Shown in pieces: positions 7,353 to 14,636 of a DNA stretch of 14,674 bases. Each line of letters opens with the position of its first letter. Positions within the stretch are counted from its first letter, which is position 1. The translations under genes were made by a program, and so were the position numbers. Source of the DNA: UBA4246 sp045113695 (lineage in GTDB: Bacteria > Bacillota > Clostridia > Christensenellales > Aristaeellaceae); assembly GCA_045113695.1 (NCBI GenBank), contig JBGUJG010000031.1:1-14674 (forward strand), given 5' to 3'. The notes beneath the pieces are model-generated. The model ran no database searches. It saw only the letters and a program-made list of their open reading frames with translations, and was not told where the DNA came from.

Positions 7353-8222
7353 ATGAAAAAAGTTCAGCGCACCGGGGTCATCCGGGAGTATGACATGCAC
7401 GCCCCTTCGGTCCGGGCCGGCTATGCGTTCATTATTCTGGCCTGCCTGCTGATGGTCGTGCTGGCGGTGTTCCCGCTGATCTGGGTCACGCTGGCGGGCT
7501 TCAAGGACCTGAAAGAGTTCGTGTCCAGCACATCCATCCTGCCCCGTTCCTTCAGCCCCGGCCCCTTCGCGCTTACCTGGTCCCAGCTGGGGATTGCGAA
7601 AAACTATCTGAATTCCCTGATTTCCGTGACGGGCAGCGTGGTCTGCGCGCTGTTTTTCAACGGCCTGCTGGGCTACGGCATCGGGATCCTGAAGCCCAGG
7701 GGACACCGGGCGGTCAAGCGGCTGGTGCTTTTGTCCCTGCTGATGCCGCCCACCATCAGCATCGTCCCCCTGTTCATGAACATCCAGAAGCTGCGCCTGG
7801 GCAATTCCTTTCTGCCCCTGTGGCTGTCCTACGGGGCGAACGCGATGTACGTGATCCTGTTCGTTCAGTTTTTTGAGACGCTGCCGGCGTCCATCATCGA
7901 AGCGAGCCGGATCGACGGGTGCAGCCAGCTGCAGACGTTCACCCGCATCGTCCTGCCGCTGTCCAAGCCCATCTGCGCCGTGATCGCCATCTTTGCGGTG
8001 AACGCCGCCTGGTCTGACTTCCTCCTGCCTTACCTGGTGCTGCGGGGCGGGGACAAGCAGACCGTCATGGTCCGCCTGTTCGTGTTCAGCACAGAGCAGA
8101 CCGTCAACGCGGACACGATGATGCGTTCCGTGGTGTTCTCCATGATCCCGCCGATCATCCTGTTCTTCATCTTCCAGAAGCAGCTGACGGAAAACGCCGT
8201 TTCCGTCGGCATCAAGGGATGA
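7353..8222 (+). CDS. Sugar ABC transporter permease, MalG/UgpE type
   Basis: A 289-aa inner-membrane permease, partner of the gene 16 bases upstream. The first membrane helix spans about residues 22-48 (AGYAFIILACLLMVVLAVFPLIWV). The EAA loop is at residues 182-203 (IEASRIDGCSQLQTFTRIVLPL; E183, A184, D188, G189). The C-terminal end is the short QKQLTENAVSVGIKG typical of this subfamily. A purine-rich AGGGAGGGG site precedes the ATG. The next gene, a GH65 enzyme, begins 28 bases after the stop, so import and phosphorolysis are probably made from one message. Confidence 0.93.
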   Translation: MKKVQRTGVIREYDMHAPSVRAGYAFIILACLLMVVLAVFPLIWVTLAGFKDLKEFVSSTSILPRSFSPGPFALTWSQLGIAKNYLNSLISVTGSVVCALFFNGLLGYGIGILKPRGHRAVKRLVLLSLLMPPTISIVPLFMNIQKLRLGNSFLPLWLSYGANAMYVILFVQFFETLPASIIEASRIDGCSQLQTFTRIVLPLSKPICAVIAIFAVNAAWSDFLLPYLVLRGGDKQTVMVRLFVFSTEQTVNADTMMRSVVFSMIPPIILFFIFQKQLTENAVSVGIKG

Positions 8223-8250
8223 CCGATCCCGTCAGAAAGGGGAGCTTCCA

Positions 8251-10539
8251 ATGGCAAAAGCGGCAGATGTGTATTTCCGGGTGGATCCGTGGAAAATCAT
8301 CGAGGAAGGCTTTGACCCGGCGTATGCCCGTGTCAGCGAATCCGTCTTTTCCCTGGCGAACGAAAGCATCGGCGTGCGGGGATATTTTGACGAGGGCGGC
8401 ACGGCGGACAGCCTGCGCGGCGCCTATGTGAACGGTGTCTATGACACCGAAAAACTCGGCCGCTCCTACCGGGGCATCATCGACCATACGCACTTCATGA
8501 TCCCCGCCGCCGACTGGCTGCGGTCGGACATCACCCTGGACGGGGAGAAACTGGACCTGGGCAGGGCGCGGTTCAGCGGGTTCCGGCGCGAACTCGACCT
8601 GCGGTCGGGCGTCCTTCAGAGGAGCTTTGTCTGGGAGACGGAAACCGGAAAGCAGGTCCGCCTGATCTTCCTGCGCTTTTTGTCCATGGAACACCGGGAG
8701 CGGACATACCAGCGGATCATCCTGGAAGCCCTGAATTTTGACGGGCCTGTGTTCGTCGGCTGCGGGCTCAGCTTTGATACCGTTCACGAAGGGTACGGGA
8801 AATGCTTCTGGCGGGAAACCAGGATTTCCGGATCGCCCCTGGTCCTCCAGTCCCGCACCGTTTCCTCCGGCCAGGAGGTATTCGCCGGGGCGGAAATCAC
8901 CATGCCGGGGGAAACGGCCCTCCGGACGGAAGAAAAAACCGTCTGCCAGGAGGGGACGGTTTTTCTGCGCAGGGGAACGCCCGTCCGGATCGACAGGCGG
9001 GCCGTGATCCTTTTTACCGGCGAAACCGGGGACGCCCTCTGGGCCCATGGCGTCCGGTCGCTTTCGGAAAGCCGGGCCGTATCCTGGGAGGAAGCGCTGG
9101 CTTCGCAGACGGCGTGGTGGACCCGGTGGTGGCAGACGGCGGACATTCAGCTGACGCCGTCCTGCCCGGAGCAGGAGGCCGTCGTATCCGCGGAGCAGCA
9201 GGGCATCCGTTTCTGCATCTTCCAGCTGGCGCAGACGTACAACGGCGGCAGCGTCCGCCACAATATCGGCGCCAAGGGACTGACGGGCGAAGCGTACAAC
9301 GGCCATGCCTTCTGGGACACGGAATCCTGCTGCCTGCCGTTCTTTCTGCTGACCAGCCCGAAAGCGGCCCGGGATCTGCTGCTGTTCCGGTACAACACCC
9401 TCCCGCAGGCCCGGGAGCGGGCCAGAATGCTGGACTGCCGGGGCGCCTGCTATCCCATCGCCACCCTGAACGGGGAAGAGGCCTGCTCGCTCTGGCAGCA
9501 CGCCAGCCTGCAGCTGCAGCCCGGCACCGCCGTCGCCTACGGCATCTGGCATTATGTGCGCCTGACGGGGGACGAGGACTTTCTCTGGCAATACGGCGCG
9601 GAAATGCTGCTTGAAATCGCCCGGTTCCTGAAAAGCCGTGTCGGGAAAAACAGCCTGACCGGGCAGTACGGCTTCTACGGCGTCATGGGTCCGGACGAGT
9701 TCCACATGATGGTCAACAACAACGCCTACACCAACTATATGGGGAAGCGTACGCTCAGGTATGCCGCCGGTCTGCTGGAAAAAATGAAGACGGAACAGCC
9801 GCAGGCTTTCGCCGCGCTCTGCGGCAGAACTTCGCTTGCCGAGGATGAAATCCGCTCCTGGCGGGAAATTGCGGAGCAGATGTATATCCCCGCCGGCGAA
9901 AACGGGCTGATCGAACAGCACGACGGCTTTTTCAGCCTGCCCCACACGGAGATCGGCGATATCCCCATGAGCGAGTTCCCGCTGTACGAGCACTGGTCGT
10001 ATGACCGCATCTACCGCACCGACATGATCAAGCAGCCGGACGTGCTGATGATGCTGTACCTGTACAATTCGTCCTTCAGCGAAGAGGTAAAGCGGGTCAA
10101 CTACGACTATTACCAGCCCAGGACGATCCATGAATCCTCCCTGTCGCCGGCGATCCATTCCATCCTGGCGGCGGAGCTGGGGAAAATGGAGGAGGCGGTC
10201 CGCTTTTTCGGCTACGCCACCCGCCTGGACCTGGACAATTACAACCGCAACACGCGGGAAGGCCTGCACATCACCAGCATCGCCCTGGCGTGGGTCAACA
10301 TTGTGTACGGGTTTGCCGGCCTGCGCAGCGACGCGGAAACGCTTCGCTTCGCCCCGCGGCTGCCTGATCGGTGGCGGGAGCTGGCCTTCTCCGTCGTGTA
10401 CCGCGGCCGGGTGATCCGCCTGCGCATGACGCCGGAAGGGACGGCGTTCAGCCTGGCGGAGGGCCAGCCGCTGAACGTGGAGGTCTGCGGGCAGCCCGTC
10501 CTGCTGGACGCGGAGGAACGGCTTATTCCGGCGCGGTAA
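8251..10539 (+). CDS. GH65 inverting alpha-glucoside phosphorylase, copy 1 (kojibiose/maltose phosphorylase-like)
   Basis: A 762-aa glycoside hydrolase family 65 enzyme of the usual length for its phosphorylases. It has an N-terminal beta-sandwich (about 1-280), an alpha/alpha barrel (about 330-690) and a C-terminal beta-domain. The probable general acid is E483 in GPDEFHMMVNNNAYTN, close in position to Glu487 of Lactobacillus maltose phosphorylase. KQPDV (K594) and HESS (H627, S629, S630) form the phosphate-binding signature that separates phosphorylases from family hydrolases, so it should split an alpha-glucoside with phosphate into beta-glucose 1-phosphate and the remaining sugar. There is no signal peptide, so it is cytoplasmic. 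Known family substrates include maltose, trehalose, kojibiose, nigerose and 3-O-alpha-glucosyl-L-rhamnose; the sequence by eye does not settle which. It lies 28 bases after the permease and 21 bases before another GH65. Confidence 0.9.
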   Translation: MAKAADVYFRVDPWKIIEEGFDPAYARVSESVFSLANESIGVRGYFDEGGTADSLRGAYVNGVYDTEKLGRSYRGIIDHTHFMIPAADWLRSDITLDGEKLDLGRARFSGFRRELDLRSGVLQRSFVWETETGKQVRLIFLRFLSMEHRERTYQRIILEALNFDGPVFVGCGLSFDTVHEGYGKCFWRETRISGSPLVLQSRTVSSGQEVFAGAEITMPGETALRTEEKTVCQEGTVFLRRGTPVRIDRRAVILFTGETGDALWAHGVRSLSESRAVSWEEALASQTAWWTRWWQTADIQLTPSCPEQEAVVSAEQQGIRFCIFQLAQTYNGGSVRHNIGAKGLTGEAYNGHAFWDTESCCLPFFLLTSPKAARDLLLFRYNTLPQARERARMLDCRGACYPIATLNGEEACSLWQHASLQLQPGTAVAYGIWHYVRLTGDEDFLWQYGAEMLLEIARFLKSRVGKNSLTGQYGFYGVMGPDEFHMMVNNNAYTNYMGKRTLRYAAGLLEKMKTEQPQAFAALCGRTSLAEDEIRSWREIAEQMYIPAGENGLIEQHDGFFSLPHTEIGDIPMSEFPLYEHWSYDRIYRTDMIKQPDVLMMLYLYNSSFSEEVKRVNYDYYQPRTIHESSLSPAIHSILAAELGKMEEAVRFFGYATRLDLDNYNRNTREGLHITSIALAWVNIVYGFAGLRSDAETLRFAPRLPDRWRELAFSVVYRGRVIRLRMTPEGTAFSLAEGQPLNVEVCGQPVLLDAEERLIPAR

Positions 10540-10560
10540 GCGCCTGACCGGAGGAGAATC

Positions 10561-12723
10561 ATGGATACCTGGTCTCTTGAAAAAAGCGGGTTTGACCCGC
10601 AGGCGGCGGCGGAGGACGGCAATCGTTTTCTCTGCGCCAACGGCTATATGGGCCTCAGGGGGACGGCGGAGGAAGCCGGCCGGGATCTGTTTCCGGCCGT
10701 CACGCTGGCCGGCGTGTACGACCGGCACGGGGACCTGTGGCGGGAGCCGGTCAACGCCCCGAACCCCCTGTTCGCGCAGGTGTTTTTTAACGGCCGGGCC
10801 CTTCACGCGGCGGAAGCACGGGAGCACCGGGTGAAGATCAGCTACCGCCACGGGATCTTCAGCCGGGAAACGGACTTTGGGCCGGTGCGCCTGCGCACCG
10901 AACGGTTCGTCTCGATGGCGGCCCCTCATCTGCTGGCGGACCGGCTGCGCCTGACCGCCCAAGCGGACGGGGAACTCTGCATCCGGACCGGCATATCCGC
11001 CGGCATCTGGGACATCAACGGCCCGCACCTGACAAATTTCTCCTTCCGGCAGGGAGAAGCGGCCCTCTGCCGGGCGGTGACCGGGGAAAAGGGGATCACG
11101 GTGGCCGCGGCCCAGGCCGTCCAGGCGGATTCTGACTTTGCGAAATCGTTTGAGCAGGGCCCGCAGGGGATCTTCCGGGTCCTGCGCTGTTTTGTACGGG
11201 CGGGGGAAGAGAAGACGCTTTCGCTGTTCGCGGCGGTCTGTACTTCCCTGGACGGGGAAGCCCCGGGAAAGGCGGCGGAAGCGGCCTGCCTGGCCGCAAA
11301 AGCGGCTGGTTTTGATCAATGTCTTCAGGCGCACCGGGACGCCTGGGAGAGCATCTGGGCGCAGTCGGAAGTGACGCTGGAGGGAAACGATGAAGCGGCC
11401 CGGGCGATGCACGCCAGCCAGTACCATTTAAACTCCGTAGCGCCCCGCCATGCCGGGGATATGTCGATCCCGGCGCGGGGACTTTCCGGGCAGACGTACA
11501 AAGGAGCCGTCTTCTGGGATTCCGAGATGTTTTTCTTCCCGATGTTTGTTTATACCCAGCCGGACATTGCCCGCTCCCTCCTGCGCTACCGCATCAAGAC
11601 CCTGCCCGGCGCGCTGAACAAGGCGGCGGAATACGGTTACCGCGGCGCTTTCTACGCCTGGGAAAGCCAGGAGGGCGGCGAAGAAGGCTGCACCAATTTC
11701 AACGTCGTGGACGTGTTCACCCACCGCCCGGTCCGCACCTATTTCCGGGACAAACAGATCCATATCAGCGGGGATATCGCCTATGCCCTGCGGAGTTATT
11801 ATGAGCTGACCGGCGACCGGACGCTGCTGTTGGAAGGCGGGGCCCGGGTGATCCTGGAATGCGCCCGCTTTTACCTGAGCCGGGCGGACTGCCGCCTGGA
11901 TTCGGACGCCATCGACTTTGCCGACGTGATCGGGCCGGACGAGTACCACGAGCGGGTCCGGAACAACGCCTTTACCAATCAGATGATCAGGCACTGCCTG
12001 GAAAGCGCGCTGGCGCTGAAAGACATTTTCAGCGACCGCCCGGCGTGGTTCGCCGCCCTGCTGTCGGAACTTGACTACGGGGCGGACTGGGCGCTGCTCA
12101 GGACCGCTTGTGAGAGGATCAGGCCCCGCCGGGTGAAAGACGGGGTCATCGAGCAGTTTGACGGGTATTTTGACCTGGAGGACTGTTCCCTGGATACAGT
12201 GCGGGGCAGGCTGCGGGACCCGCGGGAATACTGGGGCGGCGACCACGGCGTGGCGGGCACGACGCAGATCATCAAGCAGGCCGACGTGATCGCGATGGCG
12301 GCCCTGTTCCCGGCCCTGTTCACGGATGAAGAAGTCGCGCGGAACTGGGATTACTATGAAAGGCGCACGGAGCACGGCTCCAGCCTGTCCGCGTGCATGT
12401 ATGCCCTGACCGCCTGCCGGATCGGGCGGCTGGACGAGGCGTGGGACCTCTTCCTGCGCACGGCGTCGATCGACATCACCGGCGGCGGCAAGCAGTGGGC
12501 GGGGGAGATCTATATCGGCGGCACCCATCCGGCGTCCAACGGGGGCGCGTGGATGATCGCGGCGCTGGGCTTTGCCGGCCTCAGGATGCGGAACGGAACA
12601 CCGGAGCTCCATCCGCATCTGCCCCGGCAGATCAAAAGGCTTTCGTTTCCCCTGACCGCCGGCGGGAAGCGGTACACGGCGGAAGTGACGCATGAAGGCG
12701 CGGCCATCCGGCAGGACGGCTGA
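10561..12723 (+). CDS. GH65 alpha-glucoside phosphorylase, copy 2 (divergent subgroup)
   Basis: A 720-aa GH65 protein, last gene of the operon, with GGAGG (10550-10554) 6 bases before the ATG. The N-terminus (FLCANGYMGLRGTAEEAG, then WREPVNAPNPL) differs from the first copy and resembles another GH65 branch. The probable general acid is E461 in GPDEYHERVRNNAFTN. K572 in KQADV and H605, S607, S608 in HGSS keep the phosphate-binding signature. Residues 283-300 (HASQYHLNSVAP) and the FWDSEMFFFP stretch form part of the barrel's sugar site and differ from copy 1 (FWDTESCCLP), pointing to a different alpha-linkage or acceptor. Cytoplasmic, no signal peptide. Two dissimilar phosphorylases in one operon suggest stepwise attack on one oligosaccharide or on two related ones. 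Hydrolase activity cannot be excluded. Confidence 0.87.
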   Translation: MDTWSLEKSGFDPQAAAEDGNRFLCANGYMGLRGTAEEAGRDLFPAVTLAGVYDRHGDLWREPVNAPNPLFAQVFFNGRALHAAEAREHRVKISYRHGIFSRETDFGPVRLRTERFVSMAAPHLLADRLRLTAQADGELCIRTGISAGIWDINGPHLTNFSFRQGEAALCRAVTGEKGITVAAAQAVQADSDFAKSFEQGPQGIFRVLRCFVRAGEEKTLSLFAAVCTSLDGEAPGKAAEAACLAAKAAGFDQCLQAHRDAWESIWAQSEVTLEGNDEAARAMHASQYHLNSVAPRHAGDMSIPARGLSGQTYKGAVFWDSEMFFFPMFVYTQPDIARSLLRYRIKTLPGALNKAAEYGYRGAFYAWESQEGGEEGCTNFNVVDVFTHRPVRTYFRDKQIHISGDIAYALRSYYELTGDRTLLLEGGARVILECARFYLSRADCRLDSDAIDFADVIGPDEYHERVRNNAFTNQMIRHCLESALALKDIFSDRPAWFAALLSELDYGADWALLRTACERIRPRRVKDGVIEQFDGYFDLEDCSLDTVRGRLRDPREYWGGDHGVAGTTQIIKQADVIAMAALFPALFTDEEVARNWDYYERRTEHGSSLSACMYALTACRIGRLDEAWDLFLRTASIDITGGGKQWAGEIYIGGTHPASNGGAWMIAALGFAGLRMRNGTPELHPHLPRQIKRLSFPLTAGGKRYTAEVTHEGAAIRQDG

Positions 12724-12739
12724 CCAGTGTCAGGAAATC

Positions 12740-12775
12740 AAAACACAGCCTGCGGATGGACGGGCTGTGTTTTTT
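12740..12775 (+). terminator. Intrinsic terminator of the transport/GH65 operon
   Basis: AAAACACAGCC (12740-12750) pairs perfectly over 11 bp with GGCTGTGTTTT (12763-12773), loop of 12 bases, and the T-run covers 12770-12775. It begins 16 bases after the GH65 copy 2 stop. Because the 5' arm starts with an A-run, it could also act on the minus strand, where it might end transcription arriving from the LacI-family gene. Confidence 0.9.
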
Positions 12776-12829
12776 GATTATTCACGGAAAGTCAGGGAAC
12801 AGCGGAAAGCCGGACCGTCTCCTGAAACA

Positions 12830-12896
12830 GCAGAACGGATCCTTCAGGCCGGCGTTTGCCTTGCGGCGGCAAACGCTGACCGGCCCTCAGGATGAC
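12830..12896 (-). repeat. 67-bp hairpin repeat, copy A
   Basis: Read on the minus strand it begins GTCATCCTGA (12896-12887) and ends TGAAGGATCCGTTCTGC (12846-12830). The centre is a hairpin: GCGTTTGCC (12852-12860) with GGCAAACGC (12868-12876), extended by GGCCG/CGGCC. Copy B has the same ends and length but a different hairpin core. Its ends resemble the GTCATCCTGA...AAGGATC intergenic repeats seen in many gut bacterial genomes (recalled, not searched). Confidence 0.8.
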
Positions 12897-13030
12897 ACCC
12901 GGGGGACGGATAGCTCGAAGACGGCCTCGGCGGGCGGGGAAGGTGCGAACAGACTATGATATGGCAGACAGAACTACCGGAGTTTTCCGTCTTCTTCCTG
13001 ATCTCTCTCATGGTCAGGGCGTTCCCCCGT

Positions 13031-13077
13031 GATTTATGCATGAAGAATCAGCTTACAGTCATAAATCAAGCGTTTTT
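13031..13077 (+). other. AT-rich inverted repeat, weak hairpin
   Basis: GATTTATG (13031-13038) and CATAAATC (13060-13067) are perfect complements with a 21-base loop, followed within a few bases by TTTTT. It could be a weak terminator or a chance palindrome. Confidence 0.35.
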
Positions 13078-13144
13078 GTCATCCTGAACGGCGAAAAAGG
13101 CCGGTCCTGATCGGGCCGGCCGCGCCGTGAAGGATCCGTTCTGC
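13078..13144 (+). repeat. 67-bp hairpin repeat, copy B (inverted to copy A)
   Basis: Begins GTCATCCTGA (13078-13087) and ends TGAAGGATCCGTTCTGC (13128-13144), exactly as copy A on the opposite strand, and is also 67 bp long. The core is a different hairpin: ACGGCG (13088-13093) with CGCCGT (13123-13128) outside, GGCCGG (13099-13104) with CCGGCC (13116-13121) inside. Conserved ends with a covarying stem suggest structure is what is kept. Confidence 0.8.
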
Positions 13145-13223
13145 AGCGGGAGCGGCGGCACTGGGAACTTCGGAAACCTGTCTCGTTCACTGATTACGGC
13201 GACACAGGGGGAGACCGGAAAGC

Positions 13224-13254
13224 CCGGACCGTCTCCTGAAACAGCAGAACGGAT
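13224..13254 (-). repeat. 31-bp repeat, partial copy C of the same family
   Basis: These 31 bases are identical to 12810-12840, which covers the end of copy A (ATCCGTTCTGC on the minus strand) and its flank. The body of the element is missing. GGAGAC just before it (13210-13215) can pair with GTCTCC inside it (13231-13236), giving a small hairpin that copy A lacks. Confidence 0.75.
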
Positions 13255-13287
13255 GCCTGAACTGCACCAAAGGCCGTTAAATCGGTA

Positions 13288-14301
13288 TTATTCCAGCGCC
13301 CGGACGCTGCCGCGCTCCACCAGGCGGACGGGCAGGACGATCTTTTTTTCCTCAATGGTTTCGCGGCGAAGCCGGCGCAGGATCATGTCGGTGGCCAGGA
13401 AACCTTTCCGGTCTGCGTCCTGATGGATGGTCGTCAGGCCGGGAACGGTCAGCCGGGCCAGATAGTTGTCGTCAAAGCCGACCACGGACCGGTCACGGGG
13501 CACGCGGACCCCGTATTCGCCCAGGCCGGCGATGATCCCGGCGGCCAGAATGTCGGCCGTGGCGAAAATGCCGGTGATTTCAGGTTTTTCGGCCAGCAGC
13601 CGGCCGAGCTTTTTCCCTTCTTCCGGGGAGATCTCCTGGGTAAATACCAGGGACGGATCAAAGCCGATGCGGAATTCTTCCAGGGCCCGGCGGTATCCCA
13701 GCAGCCGCTTTTCGATGACGCCGCCCGGACGGACGGAAGGGGAGGCGAACGCAATCCGGCGATGGCCCTTTTCCAGCAGGTGCCGCGCGGCCAGGTATCC
13801 GCCCTTTTCGTCTTCCAGCCCGACGCTGCAGACGTCCGGCTCGTCCACATAGCTGTCGATCAGCACGAAGGGGATGCCGAGCTCCTGCGTCACACGGAAA
13901 AAATCATCCTGGAACATGCCGGTCAGGATCAGGCCGGAAAGCTGCCAGCTGCGGCTGAGGGCCGCCAGTTCGTCCGCGTCCTCCACGGCGCGGATCATCA
14001 GGTAATAGCCTTCCTCCCGGGTACGTTTTTCGATGCTGTCCACGAAGGCGCTCAGGAACGGGTCGCTCATTGTGCTGCCGGTATTCTGCGGCGTCAGGTG
14101 GGTGATGACCCCGATGATCGAGGAATGGCTGTTGGCCAGGGAGCGGGCGGACATGCTGGGGGCGTAATGCTCCCGCTCGATGATCGCCCGGATTTTATCC
14201 ACCAGCTCGGGGGAAACACGGCTTTTCCGGTGGTGCACCACGTTGGAAACGGTGGTGATGCTGACGCCCGCTTCGGCTGCGATGTCTTTTAATGTGACCA
14301 T
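13288..14301 (-). CDS. LacI-family transcriptional repressor
   Basis: A 337-aa regulator of the LacI/GalR family. Residues 1-22 are the helix-turn-helix (VTLKDIAAEAGVSITTVSNVV) and residues about 48-60 the hinge helix (SARSLANSHSS). From about 60 on is a periplasmic-binding-like effector domain with the usual DPFLSAFVDSIEKRTREEGY, GHRRIAFA, ATADILAAGI and DRSVVGFDDN blocks. It probably represses the transport/GH65 operon, binding the palindrome at 4840-4853, and is released by an imported sugar or its product; the effector is unknown. The start is the ATG at 14301 because GGAG (14313-14310 on the minus strand) lies 8 bases before it; a GTG at 14310 overlaps that site. The gene converges on the operon and is monocistronic here. 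Confidence 0.92.
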   Translation of the reverse strand: MVTLKDIAAEAGVSITTVSNVVHHRKSRVSPELVDKIRAIIEREHYAPSMSARSLANSHSSIIGVITHLTPQNTGSTMSDPFLSAFVDSIEKRTREEGYYLMIRAVEDADELAALSRSWQLSGLILTGMFQDDFFRVTQELGIPFVLIDSYVDEPDVCSVGLEDEKGGYLAARHLLEKGHRRIAFASPSVRPGGVIEKRLLGYRRALEEFRIGFDPSLVFTQEISPEEGKKLGRLLAEKPEITGIFATADILAAGIIAGLGEYGVRVPRDRSVVGFDDNYLARLTVPGLTTIHQDADRKGFLATDMILRRLRRETIEEKKIVLPVRLVERGSVRALE

Positions 14302-14359
14302 GTGATCCACTCCGTCGGCTGCTGAAATGATCTTCCTTCTGTGAACAGAATGCTTTTAC

Positions 14360-14388
14360 AGTTTAACCGTTTTATTATGAAGATGCAA
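14360..14388 (-). promoter_or_regulatory. Promoter of the LacI-family gene with overlapping self-operator
   Basis: On the minus strand TTGCAT (14388-14383) and TAAACT (14365-14360) are 17 bases apart, a fair vegetative promoter. The + strand sequence GTTTAACCGTTTTA (14361-14374) shares GTTTAAC with the perfect palindrome at 4840-4853, but its second half is shifted by one base and mismatched. It overlaps the -10 box, so weak autorepression is a reasonable inference. Confidence 0.5.
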
Positions 14389-14476
14389 GGTTTCTGATCA
14401 AAAAAACCAGGGCTAACGCATGTGTGATAAAAACATCACTTGTTGCAGTTACAGTGCCAACAGACAAAGGGGTTGT

Positions 14477-14499
14477 GAAGGGGGGCTGTGCCCCCCTTC
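14477..14499. repeat. Perfect G/C hairpin
   Basis: GAAGGGGGGC (14477-14486) and GCCCCCCTTC (14490-14499) form a perfect 10-bp stem with a TGT loop. No T-run follows on either strand, so it is not a plain terminator. It is the first of three hairpins in a row. Confidence 0.85.
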
Positions 14500-14512
14500 A
14501 GGGAAATCCGCA

Positions 14513-14531
14513 GGACTGGCTTTGCCGGTCC
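14513..14531. repeat. Second hairpin of the right-hand cluster
   Basis: GGACTGGC (14513-14520) pairs with GCCGGTCC (14524-14531) over 8 bp with one T-G wobble and a TTT loop. Confidence 0.75.
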
Positions 14532-14536
14532 GAGGA

Positions 14537-14579
14537 GAATTTTTGCGGAGGTTAGCTTGCCATCCGGGAGCAAAAATTC
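14537..14579. repeat. Third hairpin, AT-rich inverted repeat
   Basis: GAATTTTTGC (14537-14546) and GCAAAAATTC (14570-14579) are perfect 10-bp complements with a 23-base loop. With the two hairpins before it this makes a structured block of about 100 bases, as in some non-autonomous repeats or structured RNAs. Confidence 0.75.
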
Positions 14580-14607
14580 ATTCCTTGCTGAAGTGGTAAG
14601 ATAAAAC

Positions 14608-14636
14608 TGGACACGGAGGGGGTAGAAAATGGACAC
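14608..14636. repeat. Direct repeat TGGACAC x2 near the window edge
   Basis: TGGACAC occurs at 14608-14614 and 14630-14636, 22 bases apart, with AAA before each copy. Paired short repeats like this can be the end of an insertion sequence, but no transposase is visible in the window, so this is only a hint. Confidence 0.3.

Larger units (their letters stand above)
12776..13287. other. Non-coding spacer with repeat elements
   Basis: About 510 bases between the convergent operon end and the LacI-family gene. Short open frames here have no ribosome binding site or recognisable protein. What it holds is two inverted copies of a 67-bp hairpin element, a third partial copy, and an AT-rich inverted repeat GATTTATG/CATAAATC (13031-13038 with 13060-13067) followed by a short T-run at 13072-13077. 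No clear terminator for the minus-strand gene was seen directly after its stop. Confidence 0.7.

Noticed and set aside
8212..11427. Minus-strand open frame of 1071 codons across both GH65 genes
   Set aside because: It is antisense to two well-supported GH65 genes with intact motifs. It has no recognisable domain and arises because GC-rich codons leave few stops on the opposite strand.
13423..14292. Plus-strand open frame of 289 codons over the LacI-family gene
   Set aside because: Antisense to a complete LacI-family repressor, with a biased composition and no known family.
14436..14636. 66-codon minus-strand open frame at the right edge
   Set aside because: It is encoded by the hairpin block itself, lacks a good ribosome binding site and matches no family I know.
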